64,000 nt of DNA from Pseudoduganella guangdongensis (GCF_009857475.1 NZ_WWCJ01000002.1:124001-188000), one strand, 5' to 3'; counted from the stretch's first letter, positions 19,757-28,290 are shown. The notes: generated from the letters alone by a model not told the origin. A program made the numbers and translations.

Positions 19757-20269
19757 ATGAGTACCGGCTCCCGGGCATGGATTAAACCGTTGATAGCGCT
19801 GGCCGTTATCGCCGGCATCGGCTTCACCGCTTATCAGTCGCTGAACAAGCACCAGGCCGCGCCTGCGGTCACTTTCCTCGGCATCAAAGGGGAAAAGATC
19901 ACGCCTGAGAGCCTGAAGGGCAAGGTATTCATGGTCAATTTCTGGGCCACCTCGTGCACCACCTGCGTGGCCGAGATGCCGGACATGGTCAAGACCTACG
20001 ACAAGTACAAGGGCCAGGGCCTGGAGTATGTGGCCGTGGCCATGCAGTACGACGCCCCCAATTACGTGGTCAACTTCACCGAAACACGCAAGCTGCCGTT
20101 CAAGGTCGCGCTGGACGTGAGTGGCGAAGCCGCCAAGGCCTGGGGCGACGTCAAGATGACGCCAACCGTCTTCGTCGTCGACAAAGACGGCAACATCATC
20201 AAGCGCTACCTGGGCAAAGTCGACTTCCCAAGCCTGCACGCGCTGCTGGAAAAGAACCTGAAGAGCTAG
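19757..20269 (+). CDS. Membrane-anchored thioredoxin-like protein (TlpA/ResA type)
   Basis: A 170-residue protein with an N-terminal transmembrane anchor (IKPLIALAVIAGIGFTAY) and a periplasmic thioredoxin fold. The redox motif is C-T-T-C in FWATSCTTCVAEMP, and the cis-Pro segment is VKMTPTVFVVDKDG. Such proteins reduce disulfides in cytochrome c maturation or oxidative defence. The CTTC pair is less common than CxPC in TlpA/ResA. The stop codon (20267-20269) overlaps the stop of the convergent gene (20266-20268) in the shared tetranucleotide CTAG. Confidence 0.85.
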   Translation: MSTGSRAWIKPLIALAVIAGIGFTAYQSLNKHQAAPAVTFLGIKGEKITPESLKGKVFMVNFWATSCTTCVAEMPDMVKTYDKYKGQGLEYVAVAMQYDAPNYVVNFTETRKLPFKVALDVSGEAAKAWGDVKMTPTVFVVDKDGNIIKRYLGKVDFPSLHALLEKNLKS

Positions 20270-21546
20270 AACGCGGCCTGCGCGGACAGGTAGGCGCCGC
20301 GCTGGGTTTTCGGGTTGAAGACCGTGATCGTTCCCAGGTGGGCGTAGGCGGCCGTCAGCGAGAAGTGACGGTTCGGCACCCAGGCCAGGAAAATGTCCTT
20401 ATAGGCCTTTTCGTTATCCACACCAAGGTTGTGCGGCTTGCGGCGGTATTCGGCGCCCAGCACCAGCTTACGCGTCAATAGGTAGCCGACCGACAGCTCA
20501 GGCATGATGCGGCGGCTGCTTTCCTTGTCGCCGCCGAAGCCGAGGATGCCCATCTGGTTTGCCTTGGTAGAGCGCAGCGTGCCGTTCACCAGCAAGCTTT
20601 GCTCGAACAGCACTTTGGTGGCGGCGATGTAGAAGTCGGTGCCGCGGTCGGACTTGGCGCCCAGCTGCTTGACGTTGGTGACGCCCAGCGCGCCCAGACC
20701 ACCAACGCCCTTATTCTTCTTATGCTGCAGGCCGATGGCGATTTGCGGCATCCAGCTGTCCTGCTGATACACCGCGTCGCCCGCCAGCTTCAGTTTCACG
20801 CCGAAGATGTCCTGCTTGATGTTCAGCTGGTCGAGCGGCGCCAGGTCGCCTTTGAATTCCTGCCGCGCCAGCGATACCTCGACGCGGTCTCCGATGCCGA
20901 CTGCTGCGCCAAAGGTGTTCAGGCTGTAGTCCTGGGTATCCACGCGGGTGGCGAAGGCGCTGGCGCCCCAGCTGTCGCGCGTGCCGTAGCCGGTGATCAA
21001 CGCCCACGGCACGATGCCGCCGCCGCCCACGCCTTCCACCGTGCTGACGCCGCCGGTGGCGATGAATTTGCCGTGGTCGGGCTGGGCGGAGGGCGTGCCG
21101 CCGCCGGCCGTCACGATATCGCGCTGCATGGGGGCCAGCTTGGCGATCAGCTTGTTGGAGACGCTGGTGGGCACGTTGTGGCGCTCCATCGCGATTTGCA
21201 GGTCCTCTGCCAGCGCGTTGAAGTGCATATTGTTCAGCTTCATGTCCTCGTGGACCGTCTTCATGTCGCGGTCCTTGTACTTGCCCGTGTATTTGCACGG
21301 GCCGCCGGCGAACTCGCAAACCTGCTCCACCAGGCGCGCCTTGACCACGGGGATGTCGAAGCCGTCGAAAGTCTCCTTGATGCGCGGGTCGGCCAATGTG
21401 ATCTCGAACAGGGTATCGATGATCTTCACAATGCCATCCGTACCACCCAGGCCACGGTAGACCGCATCGTCGGTATAGGGCGTCTGGGCGACAGCCGGCG
21501 CCATGAAAACGGTGGCCAGCAGGCTTGCACCAAGGAGTTTTCGCAT
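20266..21546 (-). CDS. Secreted fusion: group 1 truncated haemoglobin plus DUF3034 outer-membrane domain
   Basis: A 426-residue protein made of three parts. A signal peptide (MRKLLGASLLATVFMAPAVA) comes first. A truncated-haemoglobin domain covers about residues 28-148: YRGLGGTDGI, the F-x-G-x-D turn, CEFAGGPCKYTGK, and the probable proximal haem ligand H99 in KTVHEDMKLNNMHFN. A DUF3034 domain covers about residues 158-426, starting GKFIATGGVSTVEG and rich in alternating strands ending in an aromatic-F terminus, as expected for an outer-membrane barrel. The start at 21546 follows AAAGG. The frame is continuous through the Gly/Pro-rich joint (AGGGTPSAQP), so this is a true fusion in the sequence given. 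The function of DUF3034 is unknown. It implies a globin held at the outer membrane or in the periplasm. Confidence 0.85.
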   Translation of the reverse strand: MRKLLGASLLATVFMAPAVAQTPYTDDAVYRGLGGTDGIVKIIDTLFEITLADPRIKETFDGFDIPVVKARLVEQVCEFAGGPCKYTGKYKDRDMKTVHEDMKLNNMHFNALAEDLQIAMERHNVPTSVSNKLIAKLAPMQRDIVTAGGGTPSAQPDHGKFIATGGVSTVEGVGGGGIVPWALITGYGTRDSWGASAFATRVDTQDYSLNTFGAAVGIGDRVEVSLARQEFKGDLAPLDQLNIKQDIFGVKLKLAGDAVYQQDSWMPQIAIGLQHKKNKGVGGLGALGVTNVKQLGAKSDRGTDFYIAATKVLFEQSLLVNGTLRSTKANQMGILGFGGDKESSRRIMPELSVGYLLTRKLVLGAEYRRKPHNLGVDNEKAYKDIFLAWVPNRHFSLTAAYAHLGTITVFNPKTQRGAYLSAQAAF

Positions 21547-21548
21547 GT

Positions 21549-21965
21549 TCAGCCTTTCGGGTAAAGGATCATTTGCGTACAACGGAACAGGGCAATCGCT
21601 TTGCCGGTCGCCTTGTTGGTGACGGTGGCGTCCCACACCTGGGTGGTGCGGCCGCCATGGACCATCTTGGCGGCGACGGCAATTGTGCCTTCGCGCGCGG
21701 TGCCGAGGTGGTTCGATTTGAGCTCAATGGTGGTGAAATTCTGCCCGCCTTCGGGCAGGTTGGCAATGCAGCCGAAACCACAGGCGGTGTCGGCCAGCGT
21801 GACCACGGTGCCGGCATGCAGGTAGCCGTTGGGCGCCAGGTGGTGCTGGGCGATGTCGATTTCGGCCTGCAATTCGCCTTCCGAGGCGCCGGTGACGCGC
21901 ACGCCAAGGTGGCCGGTCAGGTTGTTGTGGGTCAGCTGGTTGAGTTTTTCGAGGTCGAACTTCAT
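21549..21965 (-). CDS. PaaI-family hotdog thioesterase
   Basis: A 138-residue hotdog-fold protein. The segment LAPNGYLHAGTVVTLADTACGFG matches the active-site helix of PaaI/YdiI-type acyl-CoA thioesterases, although the acidic residue is displaced (D in LADTACG). The C-terminal strand IALFRCTQMILYPKG fits. The substrate is unknown. The stop is two bases from the start of the downstream globin fusion, so the two are co-transcribed. Confidence 0.87.
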   Translation of the reverse strand: MKFDLEKLNQLTHNNLTGHLGVRVTGASEGELQAEIDIAQHHLAPNGYLHAGTVVTLADTACGFGCIANLPEGGQNFTTIELKSNHLGTAREGTIAVAAKMVHGGRTTQVWDATVTNKATGKAIALFRCTQMILYPKG

Positions 21966-22119
21966 GGGGGCATGGGTCTCCGTTACAGTTGGTGAATCAT
22001 AGCAGCCGGAAACAGGGTATGCTTATAGTTGCGCGACCTGCCTCACAAGGGCCAGGTCTGCAGGCAAGACCAGAAGCTCACAAGGTGGATTCAACCGATT
22101 AACTTACGGAGAATGACCT

Positions 22120-22377
22120 ATGAACGAAAGAGAGCAACTGTCTGCCATCGTGCAGCGCATGGAAGTGAAGCTGGCGCAAGGCCATCAGGAAGACTGGGCC
22201 CGCCTGCTGCACCGTGCCCGCACCTTGAGCGCCTTCGATTGCTCGGCCGCCAAGGGCGAGATCCTGCACTACTTCGGCGGGGCCGGTTCCATCAGCGATT
22301 TGCAACTGGACGAGGAGTTCAGCGACCTGCGCACGCAGCTCTACACCCTCTGCTACGGCAAGCGCACCACGCATTGA
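22120..22377 (+). CDS. Small conserved hypothetical protein
   Basis: An 85-residue soluble protein preceded by TACGGAGAA. The C-terminal half (YFGGAGSISDLQLDEEF, then LRTQLYTLCYGK) resembles a small family with a GGMGSFNDL-like motif, possibly DUF6966; I am not certain. It is divergent from the thioesterase gene across a 154-bp region in which I see no clear operator, and its stop abuts the stop of the convergent TPR-like gene. No function is proposed. Confidence 0.7.
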   Translation: MNEREQLSAIVQRMEVKLAQGHQEDWARLLHRARTLSAFDCSAAKGEILHYFGGAGSISDLQLDEEFSDLRTQLYTLCYGKRTTH

Positions 22378-23043
22378 CTACAGGTGCTTGACCTCGATCG
22401 CCTTGCGAGCGATGCCGTCGCGCATCTTGCGCATGTGTTCATCGTTCGGGGCCAGGGTCAGGTAGTGGTCGATCTGCTTTAGCGCCAGGTCCAGCTTCTG
22501 CTGGTACAGGTAGGCGAACACCAAACCGCGTTCAATTTCCGGATTCGCCTGCGTCTTCATCAACTCGCGCAGACGCATCAGGCTTGCTTCGCCCTTGGGC
22601 GCGTACTGCGGGTTGATCGACAGGTAGAAGTAGGATGCGGTCAGGTGGCATTTGGTCGAATCAGCGTAGCGCGCCAGGCACTTGTCCAGGGTTTCGATGG
22701 CCTTGCGGTCGGCGCCGGAAACATCCAGGTTATGCCCCTGCCGGTACAGGTCTGCCAGTAGCGCCAGCGTTGCCTCGTCCTGCGGCATCTGGTTCTCGAT
22801 CTGCCAGGCTTGCCGCAGAGTTTCCGTCCACTGCCCATAGACTTCTTCACGCTGACGGTCGTTCTGAATGCGCGGCGGGTAGCTGCCGATCACGCGATTC
22901 AGGTCGCTGACCCGTCCCCGCAACTCGGCCATGGAGCCAGGCTTCACCGGGTCCGTGCGGGAAGGCATTGGCAAGGGTGGCGCGGCGCTGGCGGAGAATA
23001 CGGCGCACAGCAGGGCCAACGCCCAGATGTTTTTCAAGTGCAT
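22378..23043 (-). CDS. Secreted helical-repeat (TPR-like) hypothetical protein
   Basis: A 221-residue protein with a signal peptide (NIWALALLCAVFSASA). The mature part is helical, and the repeats LADLYRQGHNLDVSGADRKAIETLDKCL and LVFAYLYQQKLDLALKQIDHYLTLAPND have TPR-like spacing. No enzymatic motif is seen. It starts one base after the stop of the YdeI-like gene, so the two form an operon on the reverse strand. Confidence 0.75.
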   Translation of the reverse strand: MHLKNIWALALLCAVFSASAAPPLPMPSRTDPVKPGSMAELRGRVSDLNRVIGSYPPRIQNDRQREEVYGQWTETLRQAWQIENQMPQDEATLALLADLYRQGHNLDVSGADRKAIETLDKCLARYADSTKCHLTASYFYLSINPQYAPKGEASLMRLRELMKTQANPEIERGLVFAYLYQQKLDLALKQIDHYLTLAPNDEHMRKMRDGIARKAIEVKHL

Positions 23044-23044
23044 A

Positions 23045-23596
23045 TCAGTCGTCCAGCCCTTTGCCGGCCAGGATTTGCGGCATGCATTTCGCCACGCGGG
23101 ATTCGCGCGTCTTGGCTTGCTTGGCGGACGAGAAGTGCAGCAGGTAGCCGCGCTGGCGGCCCGGGGTCAGGGCATAGAAGGCTTCCGCCAGGGCCGGGTG
23201 CTCATCCAGCTTTTGCAGGAATTCTTCCGCCATTGGGAAATCGCTGGTGTCCTTGAATTCCACCTTGGCACCGGACTTTTCGATGGCAATAGCTTCTTCA
23301 ATGTAGGCTTTGATGATCTTCGCTTGCCGCTTGATATCGGCGATGCCGCTGAAGCGCAGCTGGCGCCCGGCTTGCACGTTGGCAGTTTGCTGCACCAGGA
23401 TGTTTTCCGGGTCCTGCATCAGCGAGCCCTTGAAGAACAGCAGGGCGCAGTACTCCTTGAAACCGTGGATCAGCACCACGTTGCTATCGTTATAGGTAAA
23501 GCAGGCGCAGCCCCACTTGGTTTCCTCGTTCAAATGCGTAGCGAGGACGATCTTGCGCAATGCTTCAAACTCTTCGTGCCACCGATGTTCAGCCAT
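23045..23596 (-). CDS. YdeI-family protein (DUF1801-like domain)
   Basis: A 183-residue protein. The N-terminal domain (LRKIVLATHLNEETKWGCACFTY) is DUF1801/YdhG-like, and the C-terminal segment (FYALTPGRQRGYLLHFSSAKQAKTRESRVAKCMPQI) is the bacteriocin-protection YdeI/OmdA helix pair. The biological role of the family is poorly defined. It is the first gene of a two-gene unit with the TPR-like protein. Confidence 0.85.
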   Translation of the reverse strand: MAEHRWHEEFEALRKIVLATHLNEETKWGCACFTYNDSNVVLIHGFKEYCALLFFKGSLMQDPENILVQQTANVQAGRQLRFSGIADIKRQAKIIKAYIEEAIAIEKSGAKVEFKDTSDFPMAEEFLQKLDEHPALAEAFYALTPGRQRGYLLHFSSAKQAKTRESRVAKCMPQILAGKGLDD

Positions 23597-23627
23597 GTCC
23601 GCCTCCGTATTTTTGTTGGCGACAATG

Positions 23628-24185
23628 CTACTTCAAAATGGCCGAATACGCCTCACGCAATGGTCGAGGCAGCGCCGGGATCAATATCCGCTGCTTGCGC
23701 ATCGCGGCCCGCAATGGGCGTGGCCCCTGAAACGCCTGCACCATGCACAGTGTGTGGTCGCTTGCCAGCGCCAGCAGGATCGGCTCCGATATTTCACCTG
23801 TCAGATGCGGTTCGAACATGGAGCGCGCAGGCGCCTCGAACACGATGCAGCGTTCGCCTGAGATGCTGAATATGACGCCAGCATCGTCGTGCTCGTATTG
23901 AGGAATCTCCGGTGAGAATGGAGGCGTACGAACCGAGTAGCCGCCGACAAGATAGTAGGTCTCCGCGTTCGCTGTCCGCGCCATGGCGAAAACGTACCAG
24001 TTGCTCTTGATGCTCTCACGGTCAACCAGCGTCGGACATGGCGCAAGCAAATGTGGTGAAACGCGTTCTAGTTTGGCGAGCGTGCGGTCAAAGCGCAAGC
24101 CGAGCAACGGGTCGCGCAGCAACCGAGGCGACCGCGCCGCCGCACTCGCCACGCTAGCCAACAGCAAGCAATGGAGTGCGGCCAT
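23628..24185 (-). CDS. Putative secreted protein of unknown function next to effector scar
   Basis: A possible 185-residue protein. Start 24185 is chosen because MAALHCLLLASVASAAA is a plausible short signal peptide; the frame stays open to 24419 and the ribosome site is weak. The mature part has strand-rich stretches (NWYVFAMARTANAETYYLVGGYSVR, written here in shorthand as NWYVFAMA...YYLVGGYSV) and ends REAYSAILK. I recognise no family. It points away from, and overlaps by 15 bp, the remains of an amidase-effector gene, so a periplasmic immunity-type role is possible but unproven. Confidence 0.5.
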   Translation of the reverse strand: MAALHCLLLASVASAAARSPRLLRDPLLGLRFDRTLAKLERVSPHLLAPCPTLVDRESIKSNWYVFAMARTANAETYYLVGGYSVRTPPFSPEIPQYEHDDAGVIFSISGERCIVFEAPARSMFEPHLTGEISEPILLALASDHTLCMVQAFQGPRPLRAAMRKQRILIPALPRPLREAYSAILK

Positions 24186-24640
24186 CAACTTGCTGAAGGC
24201 ATCACCTCTGCTTGGCGCAAAGGCGATCAAGTCATGGGTAACAAAAGCCTGTCGCCAGGAACGGCAATCGCCACCTTTGTGAATGGTCGCTATCCGAACC
24301 GCCCGCATGGCAATCATGCAGCTTTCTATCTCGGGCAGGATGCGGGCGGCATCTATGTGGTTGACCAGGGTGTAGCCGGCGGCTGGCGGCCGTACATTGC
24401 CGCGCCGCTTTACCTGCACTCGGTCGCGATAAGCGATGGGCCGCCGGAACGGCTTGGCCAGCTTAAGGGTACGATTTGCACGGGCCTTACCCTGAAGGGA
24501 AGTGGCTGCAATGCAGTTACGGCATGCTGAACGAGATTGTGCTTTCCAGGCGGCTGGATGACAGCATTACTGTTTGCACCATCGAAGGAAAGAAAGGCGG
24601 AAAAGCGGGACAGAACGTGTTCAGCGTTGAATGCCGCTGA
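24171..24640 (+). pseudogene. Scar of a Tae2/BPSL0067-like amidase effector fused to an STY0300-like partner, frameshifted
   Basis: Two family-like segments are joined. First, 24171 to about 24365 encodes ITSAWRKGDQV, GTAIATFVNGRYPN and GNHAAFYLGQD...VVDQ, the pattern of the BPSL0067 family (Tae2/Dae2-like NlpC-type amidases), but the N-terminal catalytic-Cys region is missing or unrecognisable. Then GWRPYIAAPLYLHSVAISDG and PPERLGQLKG begin a different, STY0300-like small protein. Its continuation (DLHGPYPEGKWLQCSYG, MLNEIVLSRRLDDSITVC, ending VFSVECR at 24640) is found only after a shift of frame near 24471, as if two bases were inserted. No ribosome site suits 24171. Family names are from memory of motifs. 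Confidence 0.6.
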
Positions 24641-24648
24641 ACACGTTC
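24613..24648 (-). terminator. Hairpin downstream of lipA, possible terminator
   Basis: GAACGTGTTCAGCG (24613-24626) pairs perfectly with 24635-24648 across an 8-base loop. It lies ten bases past the lipA stop on the lipA strand, but only a weak T-rich tract (CTTTTCC) follows several bases later. It may be a weak terminator or mRNA 3'-end stabiliser. Confidence 0.45.
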
Positions 24649-24658
24649 GGAGAGGGGA

Positions 24659-25615
24659 TTACGCCTGCTCGAGGACGTTATGCGCCTGCACGTCGGCGTG
24701 GTACGAGGAACGCACCATGGCGCCAACCGCGGCGTGGGCGAAGCCCATCTTGTAGGCTTCGTCTTCGAACATCTTGAACACGTCCGGGTGCACGTAACGG
24801 CGCACCGGCAGGTGGCTGTTGGACGGCGCCAGGTATTGGCCGATGGTCAGCATGTCGATATCGTGCTCGCGCATGTCGCGCATCACTTGCAGGATCTCTT
24901 CGTCGGTCTCGCCCAGGCCGACCATCAGGCCGGACTTGGTCTTGACGTGCGGGTAGCGTGCCTTGAAGTCTTTCAGCAGCTTCAGCGAGTGTTCGTAGTC
25001 GGCGCCTGGGCGCGCTTCCTTGTACAGGCGCGGCACGGTTTCCAGGTTGTGGTTCATCACGTCCGGCAGGCCGCCGGCGAAGATGTCCAGCGCTTTTTCC
25101 AGGCGGCCGCGGAAGTCCGGCACCAGCACTTCAACCTGGGTCTTAGGCGACAGTTCCTTGGTCTTGGTGATGCACTCGACGAAGTGGGCGGCGCCGCCGT
25201 CGCGCAGGTCGTCGCGGTCCACCGAGGTGATCACCACGTAGGACAGGCGCAGCTTGGCGATGGTGTTGGCCAGGTTTTGCGGCTCCTGGGAGTCCAGCGG
25301 GTCAGGACGGCCATGGCCCACGTCGCAGAACGGGCAGCGGCGGGTGCACTTGTCGCCCATGATCATGAAGGTAGCAGTACCCTTGCCGAAGCATTCGCCG
25401 ATATTCGGGCAGCTCGCTTCTTCGCACACGGTCACCAGCTTGTTTTCGCGCAGGATGTCCTTGATCTCGTAGAAGCGGGAAGAGGCCGATGCCGCTTTGA
25501 CGCGAATCCACTCCGGCTTCTTCAGGCGCTCCGCCTGCTCGATCGGGATGATCTTGATCGGGATGCGGGAAGTCTTGTCGGCGCCTTTTTGCTTGTCGCT
25601 TGGGTTGTAAGTCAT
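24659..25615 (-). CDS. lipA: Lipoyl synthase (radical SAM)
   Basis: A 318-residue radical SAM enzyme that inserts two sulfurs into protein-bound octanoyl groups. The auxiliary cluster motif C-x4-C-x5-C ([12 protein letters not shown]) and the radical SAM motif C-x3-C-x2-C (CTRRCPFC) are both present, as is the C-terminal serine region VRSSYHA. The downstream partner of lipB (9-bp gap), it supplies lipoate for 2-oxoacid dehydrogenases and glycine cleavage. Confidence 0.96.
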   Translation of the reverse strand: MTYNPSDKQKGADKTSRIPIKIIPIEQAERLKKPEWIRVKAASASSRFYEIKDILRENKLVTVCEEASCPNIGECFGKGTATFMIMGDKCTRRCPFCDVGHGRPDPLDSQEPQNLANTIAKLRLSYVVITSVDRDDLRDGGAAHFVECITKTKELSPKTQVEVLVPDFRGRLEKALDIFAGGLPDVMNHNLETVPRLYKEARPGADYEHSLKLLKDFKARYPHVKTKSGLMVGLGETDEEILQVMRDMREHDIDMLTIGQYLAPSNSHLPVRRYVHPDVFKMFEDEAYKMGFAHAAVGAMVRSSYHADVQAHNVLEQA

Positions 25616-25624
25616 AAGCTACTT

Positions 25625-26293
25625 TCAGGTTAATTCGGGTTCGGCCACCTGCAGCTGGAGGACCAGTTCGTCCGCCAGTGCCTGCTGCACGTCGGCCAAT
25701 GGGGCGATCACGCCCACGGTGCGCATGTCGACCGTTTCCAGGCCGGCATAGCCGCAAGGGTTAATCCAGCTGAATGGCGCCAGGTCCATGTCCACATTCA
25801 GGGACACGCCGTGATAGGTGCAGCCATTGCCGCGCACCTTCAATCCCAGCGCGGCGATCTTGGCGCCTTTTTTCGGGCCGCCGGACATGTAGATGCCTGG
25901 CGCGCCTTCCACGCGCTCACCGTCGAGATTATACGCGGCCAGCACATTGATGATCGCCTGCTCGATCTTGTTGACGAACTGGCGGGCGAACAGCTTGCCG
26001 CCCGGCTTGTTGCGGCGCAGGTCCATCATCAGGTAGATCACGACTTGGCCGGGGCCGTGGTAAGTCACTTCGCCGCCGCGGTCGGTCTGCACGCAGGGGA
26101 TGGAGGTGGCGCCGGCCAGCAGGTGGCCGCGATCCGCGCCCAGGCCAAGGGTATAGACGGGCGGGTGCTCGACGATCCAGAGTTCGTCGGGCGTGTCTTC
26201 CGTACGCGCATCAGTGAAGGCGCGCATGGCTGCAAACGTAGGCTCGTAATCGGCTTGGCCGAGATGGCGGATCACCGCCGGCTGGATAGGCAT
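25625..26293 (-). CDS. lipB: Octanoyl-[ACP]:protein N-octanoyltransferase
   Basis: A 222-residue LipB transferase moving octanoate from ACP to lipoyl domains. Diagnostic segments are [31 protein letters not shown], then [18 protein letters not shown] with the catalytic Lys and Cys (C in INPCGYAG). The start 26293 ([10 protein letters not shown]) is chosen by length; a longer frame begins at 26323. In related genomes DUF493 usually sits directly before lipB; here a GST gene and a LysR gene are interposed. Confidence 0.95.
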   Translation of the reverse strand: MPIQPAVIRHLGQADYEPTFAAMRAFTDARTEDTPDELWIVEHPPVYTLGLGADRGHLLAGATSIPCVQTDRGGEVTYHGPGQVVIYLMMDLRRNKPGGKLFARQFVNKIEQAIINVLAAYNLDGERVEGAPGIYMSGGPKKGAKIAALGLKVRGNGCTYHGVSLNVDMDLAPFSWINPCGYAGLETVDMRTVGVIAPLADVQQALADELVLQLQVAEPELT

Positions 26294-26379
26294 AGGGCTA
26301 CAGGTCGGGAAAAGCCCCGCCATTATACCGGCCCAGCCCTTTCACTGCTTAATGACTAAGCAGTTTTATGCCGATTTCC

Positions 26380-27009
26380 TTAAGCTGGCATCAGATTAAT
26401 GTTCTTTAGCCAATCTTGCAGCGAGTCGCGCTGCCATTGGTGGGCGACGTAATCCTTGAGCTTTTGCGGCACCGGATCGCCGTTCATCACCAGGCGGCTC
26501 AGCATGATGGCCAGGTCGGTATCGGCGATGCACCAGCGGCCGAACAGGTAGGGGCCGTCGATCACGCGTTCCGCCAGGTGCACCAGCTTGTCCGCCGCCG
26601 CCTGGGCGGCGGGGGATAGCGGCTGTTCGGCACGTTTGTAGAACACGGTGTAGGTGCTGCGTTCTTCCCGCAGCGCGCCCAGGTCGCTCCGCACCCAGGC
26701 CTGGATCTGGCGCGCGATGGCGCGCTTCTGCGGCAGCACCGGGTACAAGGCGCGGTGCTCGGGGGCCGGGAACATCTCGTCCAGGTATTCGGTAATGGCG
26801 CTGGATTCGGTCAGCATGAAGTCGTTGTGCACCAGGCAGGGCACGCGGCCGGTCAGGGCCTTGCCGGTATACGACAGTTCCTTGTTCTTGCCGGCGTCCA
26901 GGTCGACGGTCTCCAGCTCGAAATCGAGGCCCTTCTCGCGCAGGGCGACGAAGGCGGAAATGGCGTAAGGGCTGGTGAACTGGCTGTCCACATACAGTTT
27001 GAGGCTCAT
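26380..27009 (-). CDS. Glutathione S-transferase, YfcF type
   Basis: A 209-residue GST. The N-terminal thioredoxin-like domain (LKLYVDSQFTSPYAISAFVALREKG) contains the likely catalytic Ser in SPYA. The glutathione-site segment is GRVPCLVHNDFMLTESSAITEYL, followed by a C-terminal helical domain (WCIADTDLAIMLSRL). YfcF-like enzymes reduce peroxides. Start 27009 is set by similarity. It is divergent from the GcvA-like regulator 105 bp away, which may control it. Confidence 0.88.
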   Translation of the reverse strand: MSLKLYVDSQFTSPYAISAFVALREKGLDFELETVDLDAGKNKELSYTGKALTGRVPCLVHNDFMLTESSAITEYLDEMFPAPEHRALYPVLPQKRAIARQIQAWVRSDLGALREERSTYTVFYKRAEQPLSPAAQAAADKLVHLAERVIDGPYLFGRWCIADTDLAIMLSRLVMNGDPVPQKLKDYVAHQWQRDSLQDWLKNINLMPA

Positions 27010-27114
27010 GGCGCGGCTCCGGCTTTGGTTAGGTTTTCTCACATGGTATGCCTTGCATCGTGCTTGCCAAAACGATATATTTTCATTGGACTTGTTACTT
27101 TTCCTCACATCGAT

Positions 27115-28008
27115 ATGCGTTTGCCGAACTTATCCGCCCTGCGCGCCTTTGAGGCGGCGGTCCGCCACGAAAACTTTTCGCGGGCGGCGGCGGAGCTGTG
27201 CCTGACGCACGGCGCCATCAGCCACCAGGTGCGCGGGCTGGAGGAGGAGCTGGGTGTGCAGCTGTTTGTGCGCAATGGGCGGCAGGTGACAGCCACGCCG
27301 GAGGCGCGGCGCTATGCGTCCACCGTGGCGCGCTGCCTGGCGGAGCTGGCGGATGGGGCGGCGGAATTGCGGCCGGCGGAGGGCGTGCAGCGCCTGAGCG
27401 TGACGGCCATCCCGTCGTTTGCGGCGCGCTGGCTGGCGCCGCGGCTGGGGCAATTCATCGAGCAGAATCCGAATATCGAGGTGATTCTGCAGGCCAGCGG
27501 ACAGCTGCAGGATCTGGTGCGGGAGGGGATCGATGTCGGCATCCGCTTCGGGCGCGGCAAGTATCCGGGGCTGGATGTGGAGCGGCTGATTGGCGAGATT
27601 TACTATCCGGTAGTGAGTCCTCGCTATCGCGGTGGACAACTGCCTGCTTATCCACAGGATTTGGCGAACGCCACTTTACTGCGTTCGAATGAACCCTGGC
27701 TGCCATGGTTCCGCGCGGCCGGATTGGCACTGCCGGAGCCTTCCGGCGGCGTGATGTTCGAGGATTTGTCGATGCTGATCCGTTCCGCCGTCGATGGCGA
27801 CGGGGTGGCGCTGGTGCGGCATGTGGTGGCGATGCAGGAAATTGCGTCGGGCCAGCTGGTGCGACTGTTCGATATCGCCACGCCGTGCCCGGATGATTAT
27901 TACCTGGTCAGTCCGCCCGGCGCCCTGCAGAAGCCGCAGGTGCGGGCGTTCCGCGACTGGCTGAAGGCGGAAATCGCCCGCAGCCAGCTGCTTACAACAC
28001 CATCTTGA
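27115..28008 (+). CDS. LysR-family regulator, GcvA-like
   Basis: A 297-residue LysR-type regulator. The winged helix-turn-helix is at about residues 5-60 (LPNLSALRAFEAAVRHENFS, LTHGAISHQVRGLEEELG), then the effector domain starts at SVTAIPSFAARWLAPRLG, as in the GcvA group. GcvA regulates glycine cleavage in E. coli, but many paralogues exist and the divergent GST gene is the more likely local target. Its last 17 bp overlap the convergent DUF493 gene. Confidence 0.88.
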   Translation: MRLPNLSALRAFEAAVRHENFSRAAAELCLTHGAISHQVRGLEEELGVQLFVRNGRQVTATPEARRYASTVARCLAELADGAAELRPAEGVQRLSVTAIPSFAARWLAPRLGQFIEQNPNIEVILQASGQLQDLVREGIDVGIRFGRGKYPGLDVERLIGEIYYPVVSPRYRGGQLPAYPQDLANATLLRSNEPWLPWFRAAGLALPEPSGGVMFEDLSMLIRSAVDGDGVALVRHVVAMQEIASGQLVRLFDIATPCPDDYYLVSPPGALQKPQVRAFRDWLKAEIARSQLLTTPS

Positions 28009-28270
28009 CCATCGGGTGGCCGGACAGCGCGCGGTAGATATTGTCCAGCTGCTCACGGCTGGTGGCGCGCACCGTCACGGTCAGGCTGGTGTAGGTGCCC
28101 TTGGTGGAAGGACGCGTTTCCATTTTGCCTTCGTGGAAAGTCGGGTCGTGCGCAACCACCACTTCGATAATGGTCGCGGCGAAGGCGTCGTGGGTGGCGC
28201 CCATCACCTTGATCGGGAAGTCGCTCGGGTACTCGATGAGAGACTCTTCAGGTGGGATGGGATTCGTCAT
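27992..28270 (-). CDS. ybeD: DUF493 (YbeD) family protein
   Basis: A 92-residue protein with the family pattern LIEYPSDFPIKVMG at the start, GTYTSLTVTVRATSREQLDNIYRAL in the middle and a hydrophobic end (MVKMVL). It has an ACT-like fold in solved relatives, function unknown, and commonly associates with lipB. It follows a strong terminator for the upstream reverse-strand unit, so it has its own promoter. Confidence 0.9.
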   Translation of the reverse strand: MTNPIPPEESLIEYPSDFPIKVMGATHDAFAATIIEVVVAHDPTFHEGKMETRPSTKGTYTSLTVTVRATSREQLDNIYRALSGHPMVKMVL

Positions 28271-28290
28271 GTTTATTCCAATCTTGTAAC

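Noticed and set aside
23983..24282. A 99-codon forward frame across the start of the secreted orphan
   Set aside because: No family resemblance and Ser/Arg-rich composition; overlaps two better-supported features.
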